In this document: in pieces, positions 23,113 to 30,339 of the stretch
Position numbering within the stretch: the first letter of the stretch is position 1
Layout of the letters: each line of letters starts with the position of its first letter
Source of the DNA: Lysinibacillus parviboronicapiens
GTDB taxonomy: Bacteria > Bacillota > Bacilli > Bacillales_A > Planococcaceae
DNA: 39,713 bases
Assembly (NCBI RefSeq): GCF_003049575.1
Contig: NZ_PYWI01000033.1
Location: 1-39,713 of the forward strand
Direction: 5' to 3'
Translations under genes and position numbers: made by a program
Notes under the pieces: generated by a model
What the model was told of the DNA's origin: nothing
The model's input: only the letters and a program-made list of their open reading frames with translations
Database searches by the model: none

Positions 23113-23404
23113 AATCATTTAAAAGAGACTGGGACAAAAGAGAAAAAGTGTTAGATTGACTGATGTCGATCTAACACTTTTTTGCTGTGAACATTGATGT
23201 CCACTACGGCGGACGCTTTCCGGGGGCGTGGTCTGAGCCTGTAGCCTCAGTCGTCACGCTAATCCCCCAGGAGTCGCCGCCTTCGCTACCATCAACTAGT
23301 GCTCTTTTCTAAATTTTTCTTCATTTTAGATAACAAAAATTTAATAATACATTTGCTGCTCTTTCTTAAAATTTAAAGTTTTGTCCCAGCCTCTTTAATC
23401 ATTT
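23113..23404. mobile_element. MITE-like element with terminal inverted repeats and 8-bp duplication
   Basis: The element spans 23121-23396. The left end AAAAGAGACTGGGACAAAA and the right end TTTTGTCCCAGCCTCTTT match in 17 of 18 positions as inverted repeats. AATCATTT occurs immediately outside both ends (23113-23120 and 23397-23404), a target-site duplication. Inside are a hairpin and a G+C-rich block (GGACGCTTTCCGGGGGCGTG, GGAGTCGCCGCC) of the dispersed bacillar repeat also seen in decayed form at 785-945. No open frame is long enough for a transposase. Confidence 0.8.
23149..23186 (+). terminator. Terminator-like hairpin inside the MITE
   Basis: GTGTTAGAT and ATCTAACAC form a perfect 9-bp stem around a 12-base loop, followed by seven T residues. 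It may serve as the terminator of the thiolase operon. Confidence 0.7.
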
Positions 23405-23664
23405 TATTTTCTCTGACAACTATGCATACAGGTGTAAAACTAACTACATGCATGAATGCTTCAGGCTTTGATAAAAAGATAAAATAAGCAGTATAGGGGA
23501 TTCACTGTTATCGCTAGATTTTACTTTTGAAATTTTAATAAGTAATTAATACCATTTATACCTATATATTACATAAATGTTATAATTTCATGGATATGTG
23601 ACTACCTTTATTAGAAAAGGGTACATTCATTATTATAACTTAGGTTTTATTAGGAGGTTTTCAC

Positions 23665-24144
23665 GTGTTTAATAAGAGAAGGTTTAAAATCGGAATCTTA
23701 CTGTTCATCTTCACAACTGTTCTTTTTGGTTGCCATAATCAAAATGACAATGTACAGGTTCCTAAAGGCAATTTATTTAATGTGTTTATGGGAGAAAGTA
23801 AAACTTGGGAACTGAGCGGGTATGAAATCGAATTAACGCCTAATTCCTCTAAATTTGGGAATGGGATATTAACTATGAAAAATACAACAGAATATTCCTC
23901 TGACTTTTTTTCATTTGAAGTCCACGCAACAATAAATAATAAAGATGAAGTAATGCAAAAACACCAGTCGTCCGGTGAGCAAGTAAATATTGCTACTAAA
24001 AAAATGGGGTCAATAGAAGGGAATGAACTTCCTTCTAAAAATGGTGACTATATTTCAATAAATGATCTTAGTGATATTTATATGATTATAAAGTGGAATG
24101 ATCAACAAGGGAATAAGAAAGAAGAACGAATAAATTTAAATTAG
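23665..24144 (+). CDS. Putative lipoprotein, unknown function
   Basis: The 159-residue product has a basic start (FNKRRFK), a hydrophobic core and the lipobox VLFGC, so Cys near residue 23 would be lipidated. The mature part looks beta-rich, with WELSGYEIELTPNSSKFGNG and YSSDFFSFEVHATINN, and resembles small immunoglobulin-like outer domains, but no family is recognised. GTG is the start codon; AGGAGG lies 8 bases before it. The secreted protein gene at 24206 follows after 61 bases in the same direction, so the two may form an operon of exported proteins. Confidence 0.78.
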   Translation: MFNKRRFKIGILLFIFTTVLFGCHNQNDNVQVPKGNLFNVFMGESKTWELSGYEIELTPNSSKFGNGILTMKNTTEYSSDFFSFEVHATINNKDEVMQKHQSSGEQVNIATKKMGSIEGNELPSKNGDYISINDLSDIYMIIKWNDQQGNKKEERINLN

Positions 24145-24205
24145 GGCTTTATTAAAGATAGAATATATGCTAAAATTTAACATAAATAGGAAAGGTGGTA
24201 ATTTA

Positions 24206-24901
24206 ATGAAGAAAATTACAAGTAAATTTTTTGCATCAATTGCTTTACTGTCCTTAGTACTAGGTAGCTTTGGTCTTACGAATGCACATGCCAGTACAAC
24301 TGAAGTTGAAAGTTTTAAGCCCTGTGTAGCTGATTTCTCAGATTATGAAAAGCAGCAATCAGAAATTATTAAATCCGATTCTGGCAATATCGTTTATGAA
24401 GTGAAAGATTTAGCTAAAGCTGCGGAGGAATTAAATATTCCGTTAGAACAAGACGGTGAACAGTTAGTTAGTCTTGCGTATGCTTATACAGCACAAGAAC
24501 AAGAACCGCCAGCTATAGCTCCTCGCGCGCTATATTTAAAAATCACTCATACAGGAGAAGCTTGTGGACAAGAACTAATTCGCTCAAGTTATTATCAGGG
24601 ACCATCAACTGCAAAAATGTCTATTTCGGAAGGTGTCACTGCTCAATGGTCAACTAATTTTGAAGTAGATGCTCAGGTAGTAAGTTCGGCAGTAGGTTTT
24701 ACTGTGACAAAGAATTTTACGGTTACTGATGACTATACGATTGCAGTGCCAGCTGGAAAAACGTATAACATTAAGGCATACCCCATTTATTTAGTTAAAA
24801 ATTTTGAAATTTGGAATGATCCAATTATTGGTTGGGATACTTTAAAAGGAAGCGGCTATGCGAGTAAGCCAATCGGTGTATGTTTCGCTGTTTACAAATA
24901 G
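24206..24901 (+). CDS. Secreted beta-rich protein, unknown function
   Basis: The 231-residue product has a clear signal peptide (MKKITSK, hydrophobic core, cleavage after THAHA-like NAHA at about residue 29). The C-terminal half, from YYQGPSTAKMSISEGVTAQW to TYNIKAYPIY, alternates polar and apolar residues in long strands rich in S, T and V. Two or three cysteines (CGQE, VCFAVYK) may form a disulfide. It resembles a group of bacillar secreted hypotheticals and, loosely, the strand pattern of beta pore-forming proteins; that likeness is not proof. The ATG at 24206 follows GGAAAGGTGG; the ATG at 24167 lacks a site. A hairpin terminator follows. Confidence 0.8.
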   Translation: MKKITSKFFASIALLSLVLGSFGLTNAHASTTEVESFKPCVADFSDYEKQQSEIIKSDSGNIVYEVKDLAKAAEELNIPLEQDGEQLVSLAYAYTAQEQEPPAIAPRALYLKITHTGEACGQELIRSSYYQGPSTAKMSISEGVTAQWSTNFEVDAQVVSSAVGFTVTKNFTVTDDYTIAVPAGKTYNIKAYPIYLVKNFEIWNDPIIGWDTLKGSGYASKPIGVCFAVYK

Positions 24902-24956
24902 TTCTTTAAATGCTGACTGTCTTTTAAATAAAATCCGCGAATAGTATAACAAGTCT

Positions 24957-24995
24957 TACCCCCTTCCTATTATTCAAATAAGAAGGGGGTATTAA
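24957..24995 (+). terminator. Intrinsic terminator-like hairpin after the secreted protein gene
   Basis: TTACCCCCTTCCTATT pairs with AATAAGAAGGGGGTATT around a short loop. The tail is only moderately T-rich. Confidence 0.65.
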
Positions 24996-25353
24996 TATGG
25001 AATAAATTAAATTAACGGACAAATATACCCTTGAAAAACACGTTAGAAAGCATATTATTGGGAATTTTGTCTGATGCTCTTCAAGCTCTGAAATCACTGG
25101 AATTGTAAAACAATAAGATCATAGCTGTGGCTGACTGATAGGGAATATGGAATACATAATCACAGGTACCATTAAAATGTTGCTGTGGATTTGGGCGTAT
25201 CCACTTCGTGTCATCAGGTATTCCGAAGGGGCACAAAGGATAAAGTAACCGATGCATTAAGTTATTGAACGCAGGGTAGTGGAAGAATAGAAGTTTACTT
25301 ATTTTGTTAAAATAAGTAAAATGAATAATGATTACTAAATAGAGGAGTCGCCA
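24996..25353. other. Stretch without an intact gene
   Basis: No gene is supported. A perfect 27-base hairpin TTTACTTATTTT-GTT-AAAATAAGTAAA lies at 25294-25320. Short open pieces near 25180-25260 suggest old coding sequence, but none is recognisable. Confidence 0.4.
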
Positions 25354-25716
25354 ATTAAGTATTCAACATATACATTCTTTATAATATTGTCCCTTCAGGT
25401 TGAGGGGTCTTTGGCTGTATTTTATAACGTATTTCTATTCATCCCCCTGGGCATGTATGTAGTAGCTCTGTTCAAATTACATAAGGTAAAGAACGTAATT
25501 ACTATGGTTATTTTCAGTTGTGTAGCAATCGAAATTTCCCGACTTCTTTTTAGCGGTTTGGATTAGTTGTGCCACGGCTTTGAGATGGAAATTGGCTACA
25601 TGCTACTACTTAAAATTTTCGGAGGTATACTTGGATTTTTGTTTGGGAAAGCAACGATAAAAATTTTCTACAGACAAAAATTTACAATGGAAGCCGAAGC
25701 ATCAAATACTATTTAA
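25354..25716 (+). pseudogene. VanZ-like membrane protein, inactivated
   Basis: After GAGGAG a reading frame of 120 codons begins with ATT instead of a normal start codon. It contains FYNVFLFIPLGMYVVALFKL and VAIEISRLLFSGLD, is interrupted by a single TAG at 25564-25566, and continues in the same frame with MLLLKIFGGILGFLFGKATI to TAA at 25714. The order (FIPLG, IE.SR, GG.LG) is that of VanZ-like family membrane proteins. The lost start codon, the in-frame stop and a shortened N-terminus make it a pseudogene. Sequencing error is possible for the stop but not for both lesions. Confidence 0.7.
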
Positions 25717-25723
25717 CTCACGG

Positions 25724-25758
25724 GGGCGTTGATTCAAGAAAGGGTCAACGCTCTTTTT
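25724..25758 (+). terminator. Dispersed-repeat hairpin / terminator
   Basis: GGGCGTTGATTC pairs with GGGTCAACGCTC around AAGAAA and is followed by TTTTT and GTTGAAC, as in the copy at 8371-8404. It lies directly between the VanZ pseudogene and the next gene, 22 bases before that gene's start, and falls in the repeat family described for 8366-8450. Confidence 0.65.
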
Positions 25759-25779
25759 GTTGAACGAAGGGGGAATTTA

Positions 25780-26028
25780 ATGATGAATGATTACAAATAT
25801 GAAGAGTTTCTTGGAGATTTACATATGGGTAGAGAGATACATTTCAATTATAAAAGGGAAAATTACTATATAGGTCGTGGAACAGGTCGGTATATGTTTT
25901 GGAAGTTCTATGATTCAGCAAGTGAAATCATAGGAGAAGATGTTGAAGATTTACTACGAAAAGTAAATCTTGAAGGTAAACTAATCAAGGAAGTTTGGGA
26001 TTTGATAACGATTGATAGTATTTTCTGA
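25780..26028 (+). CDS. Small conserved-type hypothetical protein
   Basis: The 82-residue soluble protein contains YEEFLGDLHMGREIHFNYKR near its start and YYIGRGTGRYMFWKF, ending in a LIKEVWDLITID stretch. This is a layout I recognise from many unnamed accessory bacillar genes, often beside toxin-immunity loci; function unknown. The double ATG at 25780/25783 follows AAGGGGGAATTTA. The earlier in-frame ATG at 25729 lies inside the repeat hairpin and is rejected. Confidence 0.65.
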   Translation: MMNDYKYEEFLGDLHMGREIHFNYKRENYYIGRGTGRYMFWKFYDSASEIIGEDVEDLLRKVNLEGKLIKEVWDLITIDSIF

Positions 26029-26096
26029 TAGAAAGAAGTTGCGAAATGGACGGAGCTTTACTGGATAATTATTTACACTGAATAGGGGTGAGACTA

Positions 26097-26441
26097 TTGA
26101 GGATTGATACTATGTCCCTAGTGATTTTTGTCATTGTTTGGGGCATGCCAACTTTTATGGTGGTTAGAGGTTATTTAAACATGAATACGGATGATAGAAA
26201 ATCAGCCATGTATACTTTTAGGTCCCGTCATTTTATTGTTACAATTGGATTTATCGTAATAGGGTATTTTCTTACGCATGTAGGAACGTTATTTGCCGTA
26301 AGCATCATGCAAATAATCGGTGTTACGTTAATGATTTTAGGCGGAATCTTGTCAATGTTAACCACGTGGAAGAAAAGCAAAATCAGCAGTATGTTAATAC
26401 TTGTTGTATTAACAATCGTAATTTACATAAATGTTTTTTAA
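26097..26441 (+). CDS. Small multi-pass membrane protein, unknown function
   Basis: The roughly 114-residue product has four hydrophobic segments: SLVIFVIVWGMPTFMVV, HFIVTIGFIVIGYFLTH, AVSIMQIIGVTLMILGGILS and SSMLILVVLTIVIYINVF, separated by short basic loops. No family is recognised. TTG at 26097 stands 5 bases after AGGGGTGA; GTG at 26088 overlaps that site, and the ATG at 26112 is a weaker choice. It follows the small soluble gene by 68 bases. Confidence 0.65.
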   Translation: MRIDTMSLVIFVIVWGMPTFMVVRGYLNMNTDDRKSAMYTFRSRHFIVTIGFIVIGYFLTHVGTLFAVSIMQIIGVTLMILGGILSMLTTWKKSKISSMLILVVLTIVIYINVF

Positions 26442-26765
26442 CTTCCTTTATGGGGCTCTAATAATGAAAATGATAGCGACGGTACTCGGCTAGTAAGAAG
26501 GCATCTCAAGTAGAAAGAGGAGAACGGAGTAAACACGATAGTCAATTTACTGACGGTAATAGCACGATTGGTTCAACTAACAATCAGCGGGGCTGAAGAA
26601 AATTCCGCTGATTGCAGTTTCACTTTATATTTCAAGATTTTACGTTGCAACATCATCTGTCTTTTCATTTATGACTAGTTATAAGAATTGTGCTAGTACC
26701 GTAGCTTTTTTCTCGTGGTGCACAACTTTTTCACGTCATTGACGTCCGGACATTCAGTTTTTCCT
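26442..26765. other. Intergenic stretch with a terminator, no gene seen
   Basis: The only clear structure is a hairpin at 26581-26614. The remainder is mixed AT-rich sequence, with a change to higher G+C as the LysR gene begins near 26766. Confidence 0.45.
26581..26620 (+). terminator. Terminator-like perfect hairpin
   Basis: CAATCAGCGG and CCGCTGATTG make a perfect 10-bp stem with a 14-base loop, followed by CAGTTT. It lies downstream of the membrane protein gene at 26097. Confidence 0.6.
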
Positions 26766-27659
26766 TTACGACTGAATCAAGAAGGTCTCTCGGGTTAAGT
26801 CCAAAAAGGCTTCAATGGCGGGGGACATCCATTTCTCTTCATGCCAAAACATTTGGGAAGCAAAGGAGACGGCTGTTAAATCCCACGGCAGTAGAACCAA
26901 CTCACCACGATTCAGCTCTGCCGCTACGGCCATTTCAGGCAAGATGGCGATGCCCATCCCTATTTTGGCACATTCCTTAATGGCCTCTGCACTGTTAAAT
27001 TCCAATTCCGTAATGTTGCCCATGGCTTTTTGCGAAAGGCTTCGTTCAAAAAACATCCGATAGGAGCAGCCCTGCTCCGTTAGCAGGAACGTTTCACCAT
27101 TAAAATCCTCAATCGTTAAGTCGGTCTGTGAAGCTAACGGATGCTCTGGTGCGACTAATAAATAAAAAAGCTCGTCACGCACCTTTTCCCCGCAGATTCC
27201 TGTCTCTCCTTTCATCTCATCGAGCATAAAAATAATGTCCGCACTCCCTTCGCGCAAGCTTTGCTTCAGATTCGGCGAACTGAGCGGGCGAAACATCAAT
27301 CGAACCCCCGGATAACGCAAACGAAATCGGCGTAGTACAGCCGGAAGTCGGTATGTACACAAGGTTTCATCCGCACTTATGGTCAGTGTACCGGTCATTT
27401 CGCCAGATTGCTTCACAGCATACTGCGCTTCTTCCAGCTCACACAAGATGTGATCCACATAGCCCAGAAAACTTCTGCCCGCATCGGTCAAAGCCACCTT
27501 TTTTCCAAGTCGGTCCACTAGCTTGACGCCAAGTTCATCCTCCAATGATTTCATCTGCATCGTAACTGTTGAGGGAACGTAGTTCTGCACTTCCGCTGCG
27601 CGGGTAAAGTTGAGTGTGGTAGCAAGGGTATGAAACGTTTTGAGTTGACGCAATTCCAT
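26766..27659 (-). CDS. LysR family transcriptional regulator
   Basis: The 297-residue regulator has the standard N-terminal winged helix (LRQLKTFHTLATTLNFTRAA, then VPSTVTMQMKSLEDELGVKL) and a periplasmic-binding-fold effector domain with GTLTISADETL, IIFMLDE and GMGIAILPEMAV. AAGGAGG precedes the ATG at 27659; the upstream ATG at 27683 has no site. It is divergent from the MetX-like hydrolase with 134 bases between, the classic LysR-target arrangement. The DNA is visibly richer in G and C than its surroundings, with codons such as CGC and CTG that are rare in the neighbours, which suggests recent transfer, perhaps from a Paenibacillus-like donor. Confidence 0.92.
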   Translation of the reverse strand: MELRQLKTFHTLATTLNFTRAAEVQNYVPSTVTMQMKSLEDELGVKLVDRLGKKVALTDAGRSFLGYVDHILCELEEAQYAVKQSGEMTGTLTISADETLCTYRLPAVLRRFRLRYPGVRLMFRPLSSPNLKQSLREGSADIIFMLDEMKGETGICGEKVRDELFYLLVAPEHPLASQTDLTIEDFNGETFLLTEQGCSYRMFFERSLSQKAMGNITELEFNSAEAIKECAKIGMGIAILPEMAVAAELNRGELVLLPWDLTAVSFASQMFWHEEKWMSPAIEAFLDLTRETFLIQS

Positions 27660-27688
27660 CCTGCAAAACCTCCTTATATTCAAAAAAA

Positions 27689-27705
27689 ATGAACGTTTTG
27701 TTCAT
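27689..27705. promoter_or_regulatory. LysR-type binding site candidate
   Basis: ATGAAC-GTTTT-GTTCAT is a perfect palindrome containing a T-N11-A core. It lies 11 bases upstream of a -35 box of the divergent hydrolase gene, the usual place of a LysR recognition site. AACGTTT is repeated just after it. Confidence 0.55.
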
Positions 27706-27715
27706 AAACGTTTCT

Positions 27716-27744
27716 TTGACTTAACAATAACATCCTCGTAAAGT
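27716..27744 (+). promoter_or_regulatory. Probable promoter of the MetX-like hydrolase gene
   Basis: TTGACT at 27716-27721 and TAAAGT at 27739-27744 are 17 bases apart. The weak -10 box fits a promoter that needs an activator such as the adjacent LysR protein. Confidence 0.45.
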
Positions 27745-27793
27745 TATGACAAGAAAGACAATAAGTCTTTGATGATAGAGAGGAGATGTTGTT

Positions 27794-28804
27794 ATGAAAG
27801 ATAATGAACTGTATGAACTAGGGGATGTAGCACTGCAATCCGGTGATACTCTTCTGAATGCGATACTGGCATATAAAACTTACGGTACGTTGAATGCGGC
27901 CAAAAACAATGTGGTCGTTTATCCTACTTGGTTTGCAGGACTACATACTGATAATGAATGGTTGATTGGACCTGGTAAGGCACTAGACCCAGAAAAGTAT
28001 TTTATCATTGTCCCTAATATGCTGGGAAACGGGCTGTCCTCTTCACCAAGCAATACACCACCGCCTTATCAGCAAGCACACTTTCCACACGTTTCTATTT
28101 ATGATAATGTGCGACTCCAGCATCAACTGGTGACGGAGAAATTTGGCATTACAAAAATCGCACTTGTTGTCGGTTGGTCACTTGGTGCTGTTCAGACCTT
28201 TCAGTGGGGGGCAAGTTATCCCGATATGGTCGAGCGCATCGCTCCATTCGGTGGAACCGCTAAAACCCGTCCTCATGCAAAGGTTGTATTCGAGGGAATG
28301 ATTGCCGCGCTTCAAGCTGATGCTGCCTGGCAGGATGGTTATTACAACGAGCAGCCGAAAGCTGGATTGGCGGCCATGGGGCGGGTATATGCGGCTTGGG
28401 GCTTCTCTCAGGCTTATTATCTGGAGCAGCTTTACCAACAAGAGGGCTACAACACCTTGGAAGAATATCTCGTAGATTACTGGGATCAAGTGTTTTTCAG
28501 TTTTGACGCCAATAACCTGATTACCATGCTACGCACCGGCATCACCGGAGATATTAGCGCAAACTCAATTTATAAAGGTAACTTCGAGCTTGCATTAAGC
28601 AGTATTACAGCGAAGGCGCTAGTCATGCCTGGAAGCACAGACCTGTTCTTCCCTCCGCAAGACAATGCGTATGAAACCCAACACATGCCAAACGCCATTT
28701 TCCTCCCGATTGAATCCAAGTGGGGACATTGCGCGGGTATCGGACAGCATGAACAGGATTCGGAATGGATAGATGAACGGCTCAAGCGCTTCATGCTCGA
28801 ATGA
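27794..28804 (+). CDS. Alpha/beta hydrolase related to homoserine O-acetyltransferase (MetX-like)
   Basis: The 336-residue protein has the MetX/alpha-beta hydrolase layout: AYKTYGTLNAAKNNVVVYPT, NMLGNGLSSSPSNTPPPY, the nucleophile elbow GWSLGAVQ (Ser129), Asp283 in PGSTDLFFPP and His312 in WGHCAG. In true MetX the elbow is GGSMGGMQ and the protein is longer (about 360-380 residues), so this is probably a side-branch acyltransferase or hydrolase and not the methionine enzyme. GAGAGGAGATG precedes the ATG. It is paired with the divergent LysR gene, and both share an elevated G+C content that suggests joint acquisition. Confidence 0.85.
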   Translation: MKDNELYELGDVALQSGDTLLNAILAYKTYGTLNAAKNNVVVYPTWFAGLHTDNEWLIGPGKALDPEKYFIIVPNMLGNGLSSSPSNTPPPYQQAHFPHVSIYDNVRLQHQLVTEKFGITKIALVVGWSLGAVQTFQWGASYPDMVERIAPFGGTAKTRPHAKVVFEGMIAALQADAAWQDGYYNEQPKAGLAAMGRVYAAWGFSQAYYLEQLYQQEGYNTLEEYLVDYWDQVFFSFDANNLITMLRTGITGDISANSIYKGNFELALSSITAKALVMPGSTDLFFPPQDNAYETQHMPNAIFLPIESKWGHCAGIGQHEQDSEWIDERLKRFMLE

Positions 28805-28811
28805 AGATAAA

Positions 28812-28910
28812 GTAGTAAATACTTTTTTCAGCAATTTTTATGTACCATTGTTTCTCATAGTCGGTTTAATGCTCATCATCTATGGCTTTTTAAGAAGTAA
28901 CGATACTTAA
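28812..28910 (+). other. Coding-like tract for a short membrane segment, gene remnant
   Basis: Just after the hydrolase stop, 32 open codons in another frame end at TAA 28908-28910 and encode a hydrophobic segment (YVPLFLIVGLMLIIYGFL) followed by RSNDT. There is no start codon or ribosome binding site, so this is probably the tail of a small membrane protein whose front was replaced when the G+C-rich pair was inserted. Confidence 0.35.
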
Positions 28911-28975
28911 GTAACGGGATGCAATAGTTGAAGAAAACAGTTGTACTTGAGACAGCGGCTTTCTTCAACTATCGG
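28902..28975. repeat. Dispersed intergenic repeat with long hairpin
   Basis: ACTTAAGTAACGGGATGCA is followed by a perfect 13-bp stem, ATAGTTGAAGAAA (28924-28936) with TTTCTTCAACTAT (28960-28972). The first part matches the words around 38556 (CACTTAAAGTAACGGCGCAG) and 39523 (TACTTACAGTAACGGGG). Confidence 0.6.
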
Positions 28976-29018
28976 TGCAACAATGTTTAAAAAATTTATA
29001 CATATTCGAGGTGATTAA

Positions 29019-29453
29019 ATGAACTTTCATTTATTGGGTGAAGATAATGAAAGAGTAGTGATGGAGGTATTATCAAGAAAGTATCCTAATAGTGCTGATT
29101 ATTGGGATGTTAATTGGATTGATTCAAAAATAAACGTTGAAATCCCTGGTTATTTGGTTCAATTTTATGCGGATTTAAGAACAGATGATGTAAGAGATTT
29201 TGTGGATGAACTAGAATTAATGAGTAGTAGCTTACAGGGAAAAGCCATCCTAAAAAATTTAGAGAGTACCATTCATTTCGAATGTAAAATGAACTATTCT
29301 GGTCAAATAATGTGGTCAGGTGAGACTTGTTATCCTGCGGGTTATGGAGCTGTGTTAAAGTTTGAATTTAAATCTGATCAATCATATTTGAAAAGGTTAA
29401 TAAAAGAATTAGATGATATATTAACTGTTTTCCCTGTAATCGGAAAGCCATAG
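29019..29453 (+). CDS. WapI-family-like immunity protein
   Basis: The 144-residue soluble protein matches the WapI-type immunity pattern: FHLLGEDNERVVMEVLSRKY, then the signature DYWDVNWI, ADLRTDDVRDFVDELELM and a C-terminal FECKMNYSGQIMWSGE. Such proteins protect against toxins carried at the C-terminus of WapA/RHS-type proteins. No intact toxin gene lies next to it here; instead, a broken RHS core begins at its stop codon. GAGGTGATTAA precedes the ATG. It is therefore an orphan immunity gene, likely kept for protection against siblings or neighbours. Which toxin it neutralises cannot be read from the sequence. Confidence 0.8.
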   Translation: MNFHLLGEDNERVVMEVLSRKYPNSADYWDVNWIDSKINVEIPGYLVQFYADLRTDDVRDFVDELELMSSSLQGKAILKNLESTIHFECKMNYSGQIMWSGETCYPAGYGAVLKFEFKSDQSYLKRLIKELDDILTVFPVIGKP

Positions 29454-29600
29454 TCGGGATACAATGAATCCTTTAACATTGAATGGCTATAGTTATGCGA
29501 ATAATAATCCAGTGATGAAGGTGAATCGGATGGTGAATTAGCTTGGTGGATAGGAAAGCAATTACAAGAGGATTTTAAATGCTTTGCCTATGCTTTTTAA
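29452..29600 (+). pseudogene. RHS/WapA repeat core remnant
   Basis: Starting inside the immunity gene's stop codon, the frame reads SRDTMNPLTLNGYSYANNNP and VMKVN, the end of the RHS repeat-associated core. It is then shifted by one lost base and resumes with DGELAWWIGKQLQEDF to a stop at 29598-29600. In intact genes this core (ending DPDG) marks the border before a variable toxin tip. Only about 50 codons remain, so this is the trace of a lost RHS toxin module, with the tip also truncated. Confidence 0.8.
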
Positions 29601-29703
29601 ATTATTTAGTTAGTTAAACATAAAAGTTTATAAGGTTTTAATTGGGCTAAATTTGTTACAGCATCCTAGTTCATAACTATATAGTAATTAAATCTATACA
29701 CGG

Positions 29704-30030
29704 CTATTCTTTGTGCATAGAAATGAGCCACATAAAATCAGCTTCTGGAATAATTTGAATGTCCAGGCCGTGGCTAATGAAGTGCTCAGCTTTTACTTGT
29801 TTCGTACTTATACCACGTCGTTTATCTCCAAGAATTAGGAAATCTGTGTCCTGTGTAACAGCACCTTGCATAATGCCTCCAAAAGCTTGTACATGCTTTG
29901 CAGCCTGTGAACGTGTCATCGTGGAAAGGGCCCCTGTAAAGACAATTTGTTTTTGATTAAATGGATGTATCAGGCATTCCGATGGCTCACAAAGGAAAAT
30001 GATTTCTGTGTTGTCTGTCTGTTTGTTCAT
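29704..30030 (-). CDS. Stand-alone BRCT domain protein
   Basis: The 108-residue protein is almost entirely one BRCT domain (about residues 26-104), with QIVFTGALSTMTRSQAAKHV, the GG turn AFGGIMQGAVTQDTDFLILG, and the C-terminal IPEADFMWLI with the conserved Trp. This pattern matches the BRCT of bacterial NAD-dependent DNA ligase and of DnaQ-like exonucleases. A free-standing copy suggests a phosphate or DNA-end binding adaptor; the partner is unknown. ATG at 30030 is 7 bases after AAGGAG; the longer start at 30075 is rejected. Confidence 0.85.
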   Translation of the reverse strand: MNKQTDNTEIIFLCEPSECLIHPFNQKQIVFTGALSTMTRSQAAKHVQAFGGIMQGAVTQDTDFLILGDKRRGISTKQVKAEHFISHGLDIQIIPEADFMWLISMHKE

Positions 30031-30339
30031 GGTGCTTCTCCTTAATTGTATAGAAAGATTGATGAATACCATCACACGTTATTTTTTTGTCATACTCGTT
30101 TTCGTACAATTATCTCTCAGAAATTATTGATCGTCCTGTATTTCAATATTCAAATACAATAATCGATGAATTTATTTTTTAAAAATAATGTATCTAACTG
30201 AATAACATACCCTAAAGAAATAAAGTTTATCGTTAATATGTTAACATAGACTTTCAACATTGAACTACATGTGTTTAAGCAGATGCAGTTATTGTGATGG
30301 TAGACGTTCAGATAGATTGGAAGTATGAGGTGAAATCTT
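30031..30339. other. Divergent promoter region, no gene seen
   Basis: This AT-rich region lies between the BRCT gene (minus) and the WYL regulator (plus). A 69-codon minus-strand frame (30150-30359) is considered chance. Inverted words such as GTTAATATGTTAAC near 30232 might be operator-like. Confidence 0.4.

Larger units (their letters stand above)
22920..23664. other. Intergenic stretch carrying a MITE-like element
   Basis: Apart from the element at 23121-23396 I see no gene. The tract from 23400 to 23650 is AT-rich and supplies the promoter region of the lipoprotein at 23665. Confidence 0.5.

Noticed and set aside
27794..28804. Calling the hydrolase a genuine MetX
   Set aside because: The nucleophile elbow is GWSLG in place of the usual GGSMG and the protein is shorter than known homoserine acetyltransferases; only a family-level call is made.
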